NCBI GenBank assembly: GCA_024405065.1
Contig: JAKSPF010000004.1
Coordinates: 1-22,988, forward strand
From: Sphaerochaetaceae bacterium
Lineage (GTDB): Bacteria > Spirochaetota > Spirochaetia > Sphaerochaetales > Sphaerochaetaceae
Direction of reading: 5' to 3'
Length of the DNA stretch: 22,988 bases
Below the pieces are notes generated by a model. The model did not search any database, had not been told where the DNA came from, and was given only the letters and a program-made list of their open reading frames with translations. This document shows positions 14,661 to 21,588 of this stretch, one piece after another. The position numbers and the translations under genes are program-made. The number at the start of each line of letters is the position of its first letter. The stretch's first letter is position 1.

Positions 14661-15662
14661 ATGGCATTATTTGAAAGTTATGAAAGAAGAATTGACAATA
14701 TAAACTCCGTAATTTCACAGTACGGAATAAAAAGTGTTGAAGAATGCCGTGAAATCTGTAAGGCAAAGGGTTTTGACCCATATGAGATTGTCAAAGGCAT
14801 TCAGCCGATTGCCTTTGAGAATGCAGGATGGGCTTATACGGTGGGTGCGGCTATTGCAATTAAAAAGGGAGTGAAAACAGCAGCTGAAGCCGCAGAAGCA
14901 ATAGGAATAGGCTTGCAGGCTTTCTGTATCAAAGGTTCAGTTGCGGATGACAGAAAAGTGGGGCTTGGTCACGGAAATCTCGGTGCGATGCTTTTGAGAG
15001 ATGAAACCAAATGCTTTGCATTTCTTGCCGGACATGAGAGTTTTGCAGCTGCCGAAGGGGCAATAGGTATTGTGAAGAATGCCAACAAGGCCAGAAAATC
15101 ACCGCTCAGAGTTATTCTCAACGGACTCGGAAAGGATGCTGCACAGATTATAAGCCGTATCAACGGGTTCACATACGTTCAGACAAAGTTTGATTATTAC
15201 ACCGGAGAACTGAAAGTTGTAAAAGAAATTCCGTATTCAAAAACCGAGAGGGCTGCGGTGCGTTGTTACGGTGTTGATGATGTCCGCGAAGGTGTTGCCG
15301 TGATGCACAAAGAAGGTGTTGACGTTTCAATTACAGGAAATTCAACAAATCCTACAAGATTCCAGCATCCTGTTGCAGGAACATACAAAAAAGAATGTAT
15401 TGAACAGGGAAAAAAGTATTTTTCAGTTGCTTCCGGCGGTGGCACGGGAAGAACTCTGCATCCGGATAATATGGCTGCAGGTCCTGCATCATACGGAATG
15501 ACAGATACAATGGGAAGGATGCATTCTGACGCACAGTTTGCCGGTTCTTCATCTGTTCCCGCACACGTAGAAATGATGGGTTTTCTCGGAATGGGAAACA
15601 ATCCTATGGTCGGTGCTACCGTTGCTGTGGCAGTTGCCGTTGATCAGGCAATCAACAGATAA
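14661..15662 (+). CDS. GGGtGRT-family protein, function unknown
   Basis: This 333-aa protein belongs to the family named after its invariant GGGTGRT motif, here residues 259-265. Other conserved-looking blocks are EECREICKAKGFDPYEIVKG, AGWAYTVGAAIAIKKG, VGLGHGNLGAMLLRDET, FLAGHESFAAAEGAIGIVKN, SITGNSTNPTRFQHPVAGTY and a Gly/Ala/Val-rich C-terminus. No signal peptide or transmembrane helix is evident, so it is probably cytoplasmic. The family has no established activity. The glycine-rich motifs could bind a nucleotide or cofactor, which is inference only. SD GAAGGAG precedes ATG 14661. It is the last gene of its unit, before a strong terminator. Confidence 0.88.
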   Translation: MALFESYERRIDNINSVISQYGIKSVEECREICKAKGFDPYEIVKGIQPIAFENAGWAYTVGAAIAIKKGVKTAAEAAEAIGIGLQAFCIKGSVADDRKVGLGHGNLGAMLLRDETKCFAFLAGHESFAAAEGAIGIVKNANKARKSPLRVILNGLGKDAAQIISRINGFTYVQTKFDYYTGELKVVKEIPYSKTERAAVRCYGVDDVREGVAVMHKEGVDVSITGNSTNPTRFQHPVAGTYKKECIEQGKKYFSVASGGGTGRTLHPDNMAAGPASYGMTDTMGRMHSDAQFAGSSSVPAHVEMMGFLGMGNNPMVGATVAVAVAVDQAINR

Positions 15663-15721
15663 TTGTACCTTCTTAGAAATTACAAAATCGGGACTTGAAA
15701 ATTTTTTTCAAAGTGTTGTTT

Positions 15722-15757
15722 TCGGGCGGAATTAAGGTTCCGCCCGATTTATTTATA
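15722..15757 (+). terminator. Strong intrinsic terminator after the GGGtGRT gene
   Basis: CGGGCGGAA (15723-15731) pairs perfectly with TTCCGCCCG (15738-15746) around a 6-nt loop, and one more T-A pair extends the base. A T-rich ATTTATTTAT tail follows. It separates the Fe-S/GGGtGRT unit from the rny promoter. A weaker AT-only hairpin, TTGAAAA/TTTTCAA, lies at 15695-15711. Confidence 0.88.
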
Positions 15758-15765
15758 TTTGTTGC

Positions 15766-15794
15766 TTGACACTGGTGAATTGAATTTTTATTCT
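15766..15794 (+). promoter_or_regulatory. Sigma70-type promoter for rny
   Basis: A consensus -35 TTGACA (15766-15771) is followed by a 17-nt spacer and -10 TATTCT (15789-15794, five of six matches). Transcription would start near 15801, leaving a leader of about 16 nt that contains the AAGGAGGG SD (15804-15811) of rny. Confidence 0.75.
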
Positions 15795-15816
15795 TGAATC
15801 AGTAAGGAGGGATATT

Positions 15817-17346
15817 ATGTCCATGATAGTAATGATCCTTCTTTATCTTGTTTGTATTGGAATCGGCTGGCTTGGCCGCTGGCTGTATGGAAAATTAAAG
15901 CTTACCTCCATTGAGCAGAAGGCAATTCGTCTCAATCAGGAAGCAATAAGAGATGCCGAATCCAAGAGCAAGGAAATCTTGCTTGAAGGAAGAGATAAGC
16001 TTCTGCAGGAGCAGCTTGAACAGGAACGTGAAGAACGTGAAAGAAGAGCAGAGCTTCAGAGATACGAAAGAAGACTCCAGCAGAAAGAAGAGAATCTTGA
16101 TAAGGTCAAAGATGATCTTGAATCAATCAAGGCACAGCAGCAGGATAAAGAAGCAAAACTGGAAATCCGCAGAAAGCAGATAGAGGAAAATGAGGCCAAA
16201 TGGCAGAAAGAACTTGAAAAAGTTGCATCAATGACAGGTGAGGAAGCAAAAAATCTTCTCTTGGAAAGGATGCAGACAGAAGCAAGACGTGATGGTCAGG
16301 CTCTCATATCAAAAATTGAGCAGGAAGCTCATGCAAAGGCAGATAAGACTGCCCGTGATATAATAGTTACTACAATTCAGAGACTTGCCACTGAAGTGGG
16401 GTCTGAGGTTACTGTGAGTTCCGTAAGCCTGCCGAGTGATGAAATGAAAGGTAGAATCATCGGTCGTGAAGGAAGGAATATCAGAGCTCTTGAAACGCTT
16501 ACCGGTGTTGATATCATTATTGATGATACTCCTGAAGCGGTGGTGATTTCCTGTTTTGATCCGATACGTAAAGAGACGGCAAGGGTTTCACTTGAAAGGC
16601 TTGTTCAGGACGGAAGAATCCATCCTGCAAGGATAGAAGAGGTTGTGACCAAAGTTACCAAAGAAGTTAACAGAATTGCCGCCGATGAAGGTGAAAAGGT
16701 CTGTTTTGATCTTGGCTTCCACAATATGAGTCAGGAAACAATCAGGGCATTGGGCAGGTTATTTTATAGAACTTCCTACGGTCAGAATGTTCTTTCTCAT
16801 TCAAGAGAAGTTGCCGTGATCGCAGGGATGATTGCGGCAGAAGTCGGAGCAGATGTTGAGATAGCCAGACGTGGAGGTCTTTTGCACGACATAGGAAAAG
16901 GAATAGTTACCGAATCTGAAGCAAATCACGCTGAGATGGGTGCAGACCTTGCAAAAAGACTGGGTGAGGATACAAGAGTTGTCAACGCAATTCACTCACA
17001 CCACGGTGATGTTGATCCGATTTGCATTGAGAGTACAATTGTACAGATTGCAGATGCAATAAGCGCTGCAAGACCCGGGGCAAGACGTGAGAGTCTTGAT
17101 AATTATATAAAGCGTCTTGAAAGCCTTGAGGAGATTGCCGTTTCTTTTGAAGGAGTGGAAAAAGCATTTGCCGTTCAGGCAGGAAGGGAACTCAGAATCC
17201 TTGTAAATGCCGATACGGTGACCGATGACAATGCCAAGGAAATTGCAAGGGGTATTGCAGGCAGAATTGAAGCTGAATTGAGATATCCCGGTCGAATCAA
17301 AGTAACGATTATCCGTGAGATGCGTGCAGTTGAGTATGCCCGCTGA
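15817..17346 (+). CDS. rny: Ribonuclease Y
   Basis: RNase Y is a membrane-anchored endoribonuclease that initiates mRNA decay in bacteria lacking RNase E. The 509-aa product matches the family length. An N-terminal transmembrane helix (about residues 3-20) is followed by a long charged coiled coil (about 30-190). The KH domain carries the GREG loop (216-219, in GRIIGREGRNIRALETLTGV). The HD domain has the metal-binding His357-Asp358 in GGLLHDIGKG and ends near residue 450 before a C-terminal domain. ATG 15817 has a strong SD and its own promoter. It overlaps ymdB, as rny and ymdB are neighbours in many bacteria. Confidence 0.98.
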   Translation: MSMIVMILLYLVCIGIGWLGRWLYGKLKLTSIEQKAIRLNQEAIRDAESKSKEILLEGRDKLLQEQLEQEREERERRAELQRYERRLQQKEENLDKVKDDLESIKAQQQDKEAKLEIRRKQIEENEAKWQKELEKVASMTGEEAKNLLLERMQTEARRDGQALISKIEQEAHAKADKTARDIIVTTIQRLATEVGSEVTVSSVSLPSDEMKGRIIGREGRNIRALETLTGVDIIIDDTPEAVVISCFDPIRKETARVSLERLVQDGRIHPARIEEVVTKVTKEVNRIAADEGEKVCFDLGFHNMSQETIRALGRLFYRTSYGQNVLSHSREVAVIAGMIAAEVGADVEIARRGGLLHDIGKGIVTESEANHAEMGADLAKRLGEDTRVVNAIHSHHGDVDPICIESTIVQIADAISAARPGARRESLDNYIKRLESLEEIAVSFEGVEKAFAVQAGRELRILVNADTVTDDNAKEIARGIAGRIEAELRYPGRIKVTIIREMRAVEYAR

Positions 17347-18112
17347 TACAATTAGAACCCTGTTGCTCGGAGATGTTTACGGTGATTCGGGCTGCAGGGT
17401 AATTTTTTATAAACTTGCATCTGTTGTCAAAAAGTACAAGGCGGATCGTGTTGTTTTGAATATTGAAAATGCATACAACGGTTTCGGCTTGTCTGTAGAA
17501 AATCTCAATATGTTTTTGGGACTCGGAATTGATGCCATGACGAGCGGTAATCATATCTGGCAGCAGAACGAGATATTACCTTATCTTGACAGTGAGCCTA
17601 AGTTACTCAGACCCGCTAACTACGGAAACAGCGTTCAAGGACACGGTTATGTCCTTGTGAACGGCATAGGTGTTGTGAATGTGCAGGGAAGACTCAATAT
17701 GCCGGCTACGGAAGATCCTTTCCGTTGGGCATCTGAATGTGTCCGCAAGTTGAAAGCGGAAACAAAAACTGTATTTGTTGACATTCACGCTGAAAGTGCA
17801 GAAGAGAAAGAGGCTTTGGGCGTTTTTCTTGACGGAGAAGTTACAGCAGTGGTCGGTACCCATACACACGTTCAAACCGCAGATGAAAGGATACTTGAAA
17901 AGGGGACTGCATACATCAGTGATTTGGGATTTTGCGGTCCGTCTGACAGCATAATCGGCTGTGATGAAGAAACTGCGTTTAAAAGACAACTCACACAGAT
18001 GCCTATACGGGCACGTTCTGCGGAAGGTGAGGCTGTAATATGCGGAGTATGTGTTGTTTCCGACATTCACAGTGGAAAAGCACTGAGCATTGAAAGGTTT
18101 GTCTCCAGATGA
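17336..18112 (+). CDS. ymdB: YmdB-family metallophosphoesterase
   Basis: The YmdB (TIGR00282) family contains dinuclear-metal phosphoesterases; the Bacillus subtilis member hydrolyses cyclic nucleotides and affects biofilm and motility gene expression. Motifs in order are LLLGDVYGDSGCR (Asp13), LNIENAYNG (Glu44, Asn45), TSGNHIW (Asn72, His73), DIHAESAEEKEALG, GTHTHVQTADERIL and DLGFCGPSDSIIG, so the metal site looks intact. ATG 17336 gives 258 aa and overlaps rny by 11 nt. It is preferred because the family begins just before the GDV strand, but an in-frame ATG at 17315 adds 7 residues, and neither has a strong SD. It overlaps tlyA by 4 nt (ATGA). Confidence 0.94.
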   Translation: MPADTIRTLLLGDVYGDSGCRVIFYKLASVVKKYKADRVVLNIENAYNGFGLSVENLNMFLGLGIDAMTSGNHIWQQNEILPYLDSEPKLLRPANYGNSVQGHGYVLVNGIGVVNVQGRLNMPATEDPFRWASECVRKLKAETKTVFVDIHAESAEEKEALGVFLDGEVTAVVGTHTHVQTADERILEKGTAYISDLGFCGPSDSIIGCDEETAFKRQLTQMPIRARSAEGEAVICGVCVVSDIHSGKALSIERFVSR

Positions 18113-18879
18113 CCAAAATTCCGGTAATACGTCTTCTTGCAGAGCAAAATCCTTCACTTGACAAGGATTCGTCGTATGCTTTGGTCAGTTGCCGTAATGT
18201 CTATGTGAACGGGGAACTTTGTACCGATCCCAAAGCTTTATTTGACAGAAACGCATCCGTGGAAATTATCTATCCTAAATATGTTTCACGCGGAGGTTTA
18301 AAACTTGAAAAGGCTTTGGATTTCTTTGAACTTGATGTGAACGGAAAGACTGTACTTGATGCAGGATCTTCAACGGGAGGATTTACCGATTGTCTTCTCC
18401 AACGCGGTGCCGTATGTGTTCATTGCGTTGACGTAGGATACAATCTTCTTGATTTCAAAATACGAAATGACAGCAGGACTGTTGTCCATGAAAAAACCAA
18501 CATAATGGGGGTTGAAAATTTAAATCCGGTACCTGATATTGCGGTTTGTGACCTTTCATTTCGTTCAATACGCGGAGCTGCTTCACATATTCTTAATCTC
18601 ACTTCAAAAAGAGTTTTGATTGCTCTTATAAAGCCACAGTTTGAGGTTCCCAGATGGCAGGAAAATTTCTGCGGAGTTGTTGAGGACGAGATTCTTATGA
18701 AGGACACCATGACAAATGTGTTTTCAATATTGAAAGATGAACATACCGGGATTGAAAACGTTGTAATGTCTCCGATAAAAGGTCACAAAGGGAATACTGA
18801 ATTTCTTGTTATGTTGAAGGATGTATCGGAAAAGTCGCTTTCATCAGATGAATTTCTGACGCTATGCGGAATCAACTGA
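18109..18879 (+). CDS. tlyA: TlyA-family 16S/23S rRNA 2'-O-methyltransferase
   Basis: TlyA proteins are FtsJ-like S-adenosylmethionine-dependent methyltransferases. In mycobacteria they modify 16S and 23S rRNA and confer capreomycin sensitivity; they were once called hemolysins. The 256-aa product has an N-terminal S4-like domain (about 5-55, VNGELCTDPKAL), the linker YVSRGGLKLEKAL, and the SAM motif DAGSSTGGFT (84-93). CDLSF, LIKPQFE and SPIKGHKGNTEFL follow. Lys65, the Asp of CDLSF, the Lys of LIKPQ and the Glu of NTEF form the expected K-D-K-E set. The S4-like domain lacks the usual Arg-Leu-Asp start, so it is divergent. ATG 18109 overlaps the ymdB stop. Its 3' end overlaps the convergent GerMN gene by 8 nt. 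Confidence 0.95.
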   Translation: MTKIPVIRLLAEQNPSLDKDSSYALVSCRNVYVNGELCTDPKALFDRNASVEIIYPKYVSRGGLKLEKALDFFELDVNGKTVLDAGSSTGGFTDCLLQRGAVCVHCVDVGYNLLDFKIRNDSRTVVHEKTNIMGVENLNPVPDIAVCDLSFRSIRGAASHILNLTSKRVLIALIKPQFEVPRWQENFCGVVEDEILMKDTMTNVFSILKDEHTGIENVVMSPIKGHKGNTEFLVMLKDVSEKSLSSDEFLTLCGIN

Positions 18880-19468
18880 TGGGATTTCCGTTTTCAAGAA
18901 TTACTATATTTCTTATTGAATTATCAAGAAGTTGCACGGTTTTCAGTATCTGTAGCCGCGCAATGTCTTTTACATTTGTGCCCAAACCCTCTGCGGCAAC
19001 AGCAAAATACGGGGTAACATCAACAAAAACGGTTGAACCGGAAACAGAAATTCCTCTGAGTTTTGTTGCTCCGGATATGAATGAAATTGCTCCGTCTCCA
19101 AGTGCTTGATCAGTAGGACCTGCAAACAACCCCTCAATTGCATCATGAAACTCTGTGGCGCCTGTCTTTTGTATATGTACTTTATACGGGACAAATGATA
19201 CGTTTCCGGTTCTGTTTGATTGTGCAAAATAGACTGTCACATCACAACTTTGCGCATCTCCTCTGATTTTTGCAGTATTGCTGATTATATTGAAAGCATC
19301 TGTTTCCTGCAGTGTCGTTTTGATTTTAGGCAGGGAAACAATTACCGTCAGTGTTGAGAACACAACCCATGCTGCAAGTATGTACACAACAGGCTTGCCT
19401 GTCACCATGATTTTGTGTTTTCGTCTCCGTTCCGGTTGGTAATATTCATCCTGATAATCTTCAATCAT
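18872..19468 (-). CDS. GerMN-domain membrane-anchored protein
   Basis: This 198-aa protein has a short basic cytoplasmic N-terminus (PERRRKHK), one transmembrane helix at about residues 26-46, and an extracytoplasmic GerMN domain (about 72-198). Features of that domain are DVTVYFAQS, the FAGPTDQALGDGAISFI block, SGSTVFVDVTPYF and the closing NSIRNIVILENGNPIS. GerMN domains occur in sporulation GerM and in envelope lipoproteins and are thought to bind peptidoglycan or proteins. The precise role here is unknown, and there is no sign that this organism sporulates. ATG at 19466-19468 has no SD and coincides with the predicted transcription start; an internal Met21 is an alternative. The gene is convergent with tlyA and divergent from the Wzi-like gene. 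Confidence 0.87.
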   Translation of the reverse strand: MIEDYQDEYYQPERRRKHKIMVTGKPVVYILAAWVVFSTLTVIVSLPKIKTTLQETDAFNIISNTAKIRGDAQSCDVTVYFAQSNRTGNVSFVPYKVHIQKTGATEFHDAIEGLFAGPTDQALGDGAISFISGATKLRGISVSGSTVFVDVTPYFAVAAEGLGTNVKDIARLQILKTVQLLDNSIRNIVILENGNPIS

Positions 19469-19474
19469 GATTTA

Positions 19475-19503
19475 ATGATAACAGAGTAGAGGAAATTTGA
19501 AAA
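19475..19503 (-). promoter_or_regulatory. Predicted promoter of the GerMN gene, placing +1 at the ATG
   Basis: Read on the minus strand, -35 TTTTCA (19503-19498) and -10 TATCAT (19480-19475) are 17 nt apart, and TGT directly precedes the -10 as in extended -10 promoters. Seven bases beyond the -10 is 19468, the A of the ATG. The -35 is weak (four of six). Confidence 0.6.
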
Positions 19504-19506
19504 TTG

Positions 19507-19535
19507 CCTGCAACAACCTGAAAAGTTCCTGAAAA
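19507..19535. repeat. Three phased CCTG(A/C)AA(A/C) direct repeats between divergent promoters
   Basis: CCTGCAAC (19507-19514), CCTGAAAA (19517-19524) and CCTGAAAA (19528-19535) start 10 and 11 bp apart, about one helical turn each. They fill the space between the two opposed -35 elements. A looser copy, ACTGACAA (19542-19549), overlaps the plus-strand -35. This arrangement suits cooperative binding of a regulator, but no regulator is identified. Confidence 0.45.
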
Positions 19536-19542
19536 ATGAATA

Positions 19543-19571
19543 CTGACAATGAGTGAAAATTATGTGATAAT
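19543..19571 (+). promoter_or_regulatory. Predicted promoter of the Wzi-like gene, placing +1 at the ATG
   Basis: The -35 CTGACA (19543-19548) and -10 GATAAT (19566-19571) are separated by 17 nt, with TGT just before the -10 (extended -10). Each hexamer has five of six consensus bases. Transcription would start near 19578-19579, at ATG 19579. An earlier in-frame ATG at 19549 lies in the promoter spacer. Confidence 0.68.
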
Positions 19572-19578
19572 CAAATCT

Positions 19579-21429
19579 ATGAGCAAAGTCAGAAGATTCA
19601 TTTTCATTTTAACTATATATGTTGTATGCTGTTTTGCCGTATATGCAGCACAGTTCCATACCGTGCCGATAGAACACGAGGTTTATCGTCTTTTGGAAAC
19701 TGCGGAAATAAGAGGTCTTATAGGACATCTCAGCAATGTCAAACCGTATAATGTTGATCAGGTTAACCGGTATTTGCAGGAGTTGCTTTCGTGTGACATT
19801 TCCGATATTGACAGGGAAACTGTTACAAGAATTCAAAATGAGCTGATGCGTATGTACGGCAGGGAAGGAACCGAGGGACAAGGTTTTTTCAAAAACGGAT
19901 TTTACAGGACAAACTCAAAAAACGGTGCATTTACATTTCAGATCGGTATAAAGGCTGTTCTTAATGAAAAACTCGGCATTACAATTCCTGATAAGGAAAA
20001 AGTTCTGGATTTGAGGAACAAGGGTATACTGTATGTTTCCGGAGACATAGGAAATCATGTTTCATACGATATGAACATCGGCCTTATGGTTGACATGCTT
20101 GATTCAAGAGCATATTTTACAAATGATTTCTTTTTGGAGGCAGAAGGACAGTACCTTATCGGTCTTCCGAAGTCTGAAGGCAATGTAAGTGATTTGCCGG
20201 AAGAAAAAAGGCACGCTTACATCGGATTTTATTCACGTCCGGAAATAAATGCATCTTTTTTTGATTCAAAACTTACTTTCAGTTTAGGTAATTACCAGAG
20301 GGATTGGGGGCATGGCAAAAATAACTTTCAGCTTTCCGGTTCCGCACAGCCTTTTGTGGCTCTTGAGATGGGAGTAAATCCTATAAGCTGGTTTAAGTTC
20401 AATTGGCTTACAGGTTCACTTGCATCGTTTGATGATATCAGGATAAACGGTGTTCCATTGATTTCTGATGACTACCATGAGGTAAAATATCACAGCAATA
20501 TCAGCATGCAGAGACTGGAATTCAGTTTTAAAATTTTTAAATTTGCATTGCATGAAACAGTAGTGTACAGAAAGCGTTTTGAACCGATGTACTTACTTCC
20601 CATAGGTGTGTACTGGTTCTCTCAGAATGCTGCAGGAGATCTTGATGACCTTGTAGGAGGTTTTGATTTTTCTTTCCTGATAAAAAATGTGGGTGAAATA
20701 TATGCAGGGCTCACCATAGATGAATTTACGGCAAAACTCAGCCCCAAAGCCATTATAAAAGATCCGCGAAACATAATGGCTTTTCAACTCGGTTTTAAGG
20801 GCAATTCTTCTTTCGGTTCTTTCGGACAGTTCCGTCTTCAGTATACATACGTTCCGCCGTTCTTCGGTTCTCACGGTACGCGAAATTACCTTAACAATCA
20901 GGATTACTGTGCTGCATACGTAAATAAAGGTCAGACACTTTCCTATCCCATGTTCCCTGATTCAATGGAATTCCTGATAGGATATGCAATGAATATGAAA
21001 CGCGGGTGGTCTTTGGATATTCTCATAAAGGATCAGGTAAGAAGTGCGCAGTATGCAGGATTTGAACATGATAAAAGCGGTGAGCCGACGAGGCAAACAT
21101 TAGGTCTTATTCAACAGACGGATCTTGTGTATGATGTTTATGTTGATGGTCATTATTCAGACAAAAATTTCTTCAAAAATATTTGGGAAAATCTTTTCAG
21201 TGTCGGGGTCACAGCAACCAAGCATTTTGAAGGATTCCCGATTGAACTTTCAGCCGGATTTAACGTAATGGTTGATTGGAGAAGAGATTACGAAGTAAAG
21301 AGAAAAGATATAACTTCATCAGGTGTAACATACAAAGGAATCAATACGGGAAGTGAAACATCCTATGGCAGCTGGAATCCTCCGATAATAACACCGATTC
21401 TGGCATTGAAGTGTAAAATTTATTTTTGA
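19579..21429 (+). CDS. Wzi-like capsule-assembly family outer-membrane protein
   Basis: This 616-aa protein has a signal peptide (residues 1 to about 22, MSKVRRFIFILTIYVVCCFAVYA) and a helical N-terminal segment, HEVYRLLETAEIRGLIGHLS, typical of the Wzi-like capsule-assembly family. A long barrel-like region follows, with FSLGNYQRDWGHGKNNFQLS and MGVNPISWFKFNWLTGSLAS, and the C-terminus ends in aromatic KCKIYF. In E. coli, Wzi is an outer-membrane lectin-like barrel that anchors group 1 capsule. Here the similarity is at family level, so capsule anchoring is inference. ATG 19579 is chosen over 19549 because the signal peptide begins there and the promoter overlaps the earlier codon. There is no SD. 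The neighbouring sugar transferase supports a role in surface polysaccharide. Confidence 0.78.
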   Translation: MSKVRRFIFILTIYVVCCFAVYAAQFHTVPIEHEVYRLLETAEIRGLIGHLSNVKPYNVDQVNRYLQELLSCDISDIDRETVTRIQNELMRMYGREGTEGQGFFKNGFYRTNSKNGAFTFQIGIKAVLNEKLGITIPDKEKVLDLRNKGILYVSGDIGNHVSYDMNIGLMVDMLDSRAYFTNDFFLEAEGQYLIGLPKSEGNVSDLPEEKRHAYIGFYSRPEINASFFDSKLTFSLGNYQRDWGHGKNNFQLSGSAQPFVALEMGVNPISWFKFNWLTGSLASFDDIRINGVPLISDDYHEVKYHSNISMQRLEFSFKIFKFALHETVVYRKRFEPMYLLPIGVYWFSQNAAGDLDDLVGGFDFSFLIKNVGEIYAGLTIDEFTAKLSPKAIIKDPRNIMAFQLGFKGNSSFGSFGQFRLQYTYVPPFFGSHGTRNYLNNQDYCAAYVNKGQTLSYPMFPDSMEFLIGYAMNMKRGWSLDILIKDQVRSAQYAGFEHDKSGEPTRQTLGLIQQTDLVYDVYVDGHYSDKNFFKNIWENLFSVGVTATKHFEGFPIELSAGFNVMVDWRRDYEVKRKDITSSGVTYKGINTGSETSYGSWNPPIITPILALKCKIYF

Positions 21430-21551
21430 GAGCCAATTTCAAAGTTAAGCTTTTATCAGTAAAGGCAAGTTCAGAATTCATGAATGGAATTTTGCAATCG
21501 GCTCTTGATTTGTACTGTGTTTATACGAAATGTTTGCGTTCAATGTTTTGT

Positions 21552-21580
21552 TTGACGGTTTTGCTTAATGTCGGTATAAT
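21552..21580 (+). promoter_or_regulatory. Near-consensus sigma70 promoter of the sugar transferase gene
   Basis: The -35 TTGACG (21552-21557), a 17-nt spacer and a perfect -10 TATAAT (21575-21580) are present. The predicted start is near 21587, only 0-2 nt before ATG 21589. No SD can fit in such a leader. Confidence 0.82.
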
Positions 21581-21588
21581 CGCACTTG

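Noticed and set aside
19549..19578. Upstream ATG 19549 as the start of the Wzi-like protein
   Set aside because: It lies between the -35 and -10 elements, has no SD, and would put ten extra residues before a good signal peptide that begins at 19579.
21429..21506. AGAGCC/GGCTCT inverted repeat after the Wzi-like gene as a terminator
   Set aside because: The arms are more than 50 nt apart, contain a mismatch, and are not followed by a proper T run.
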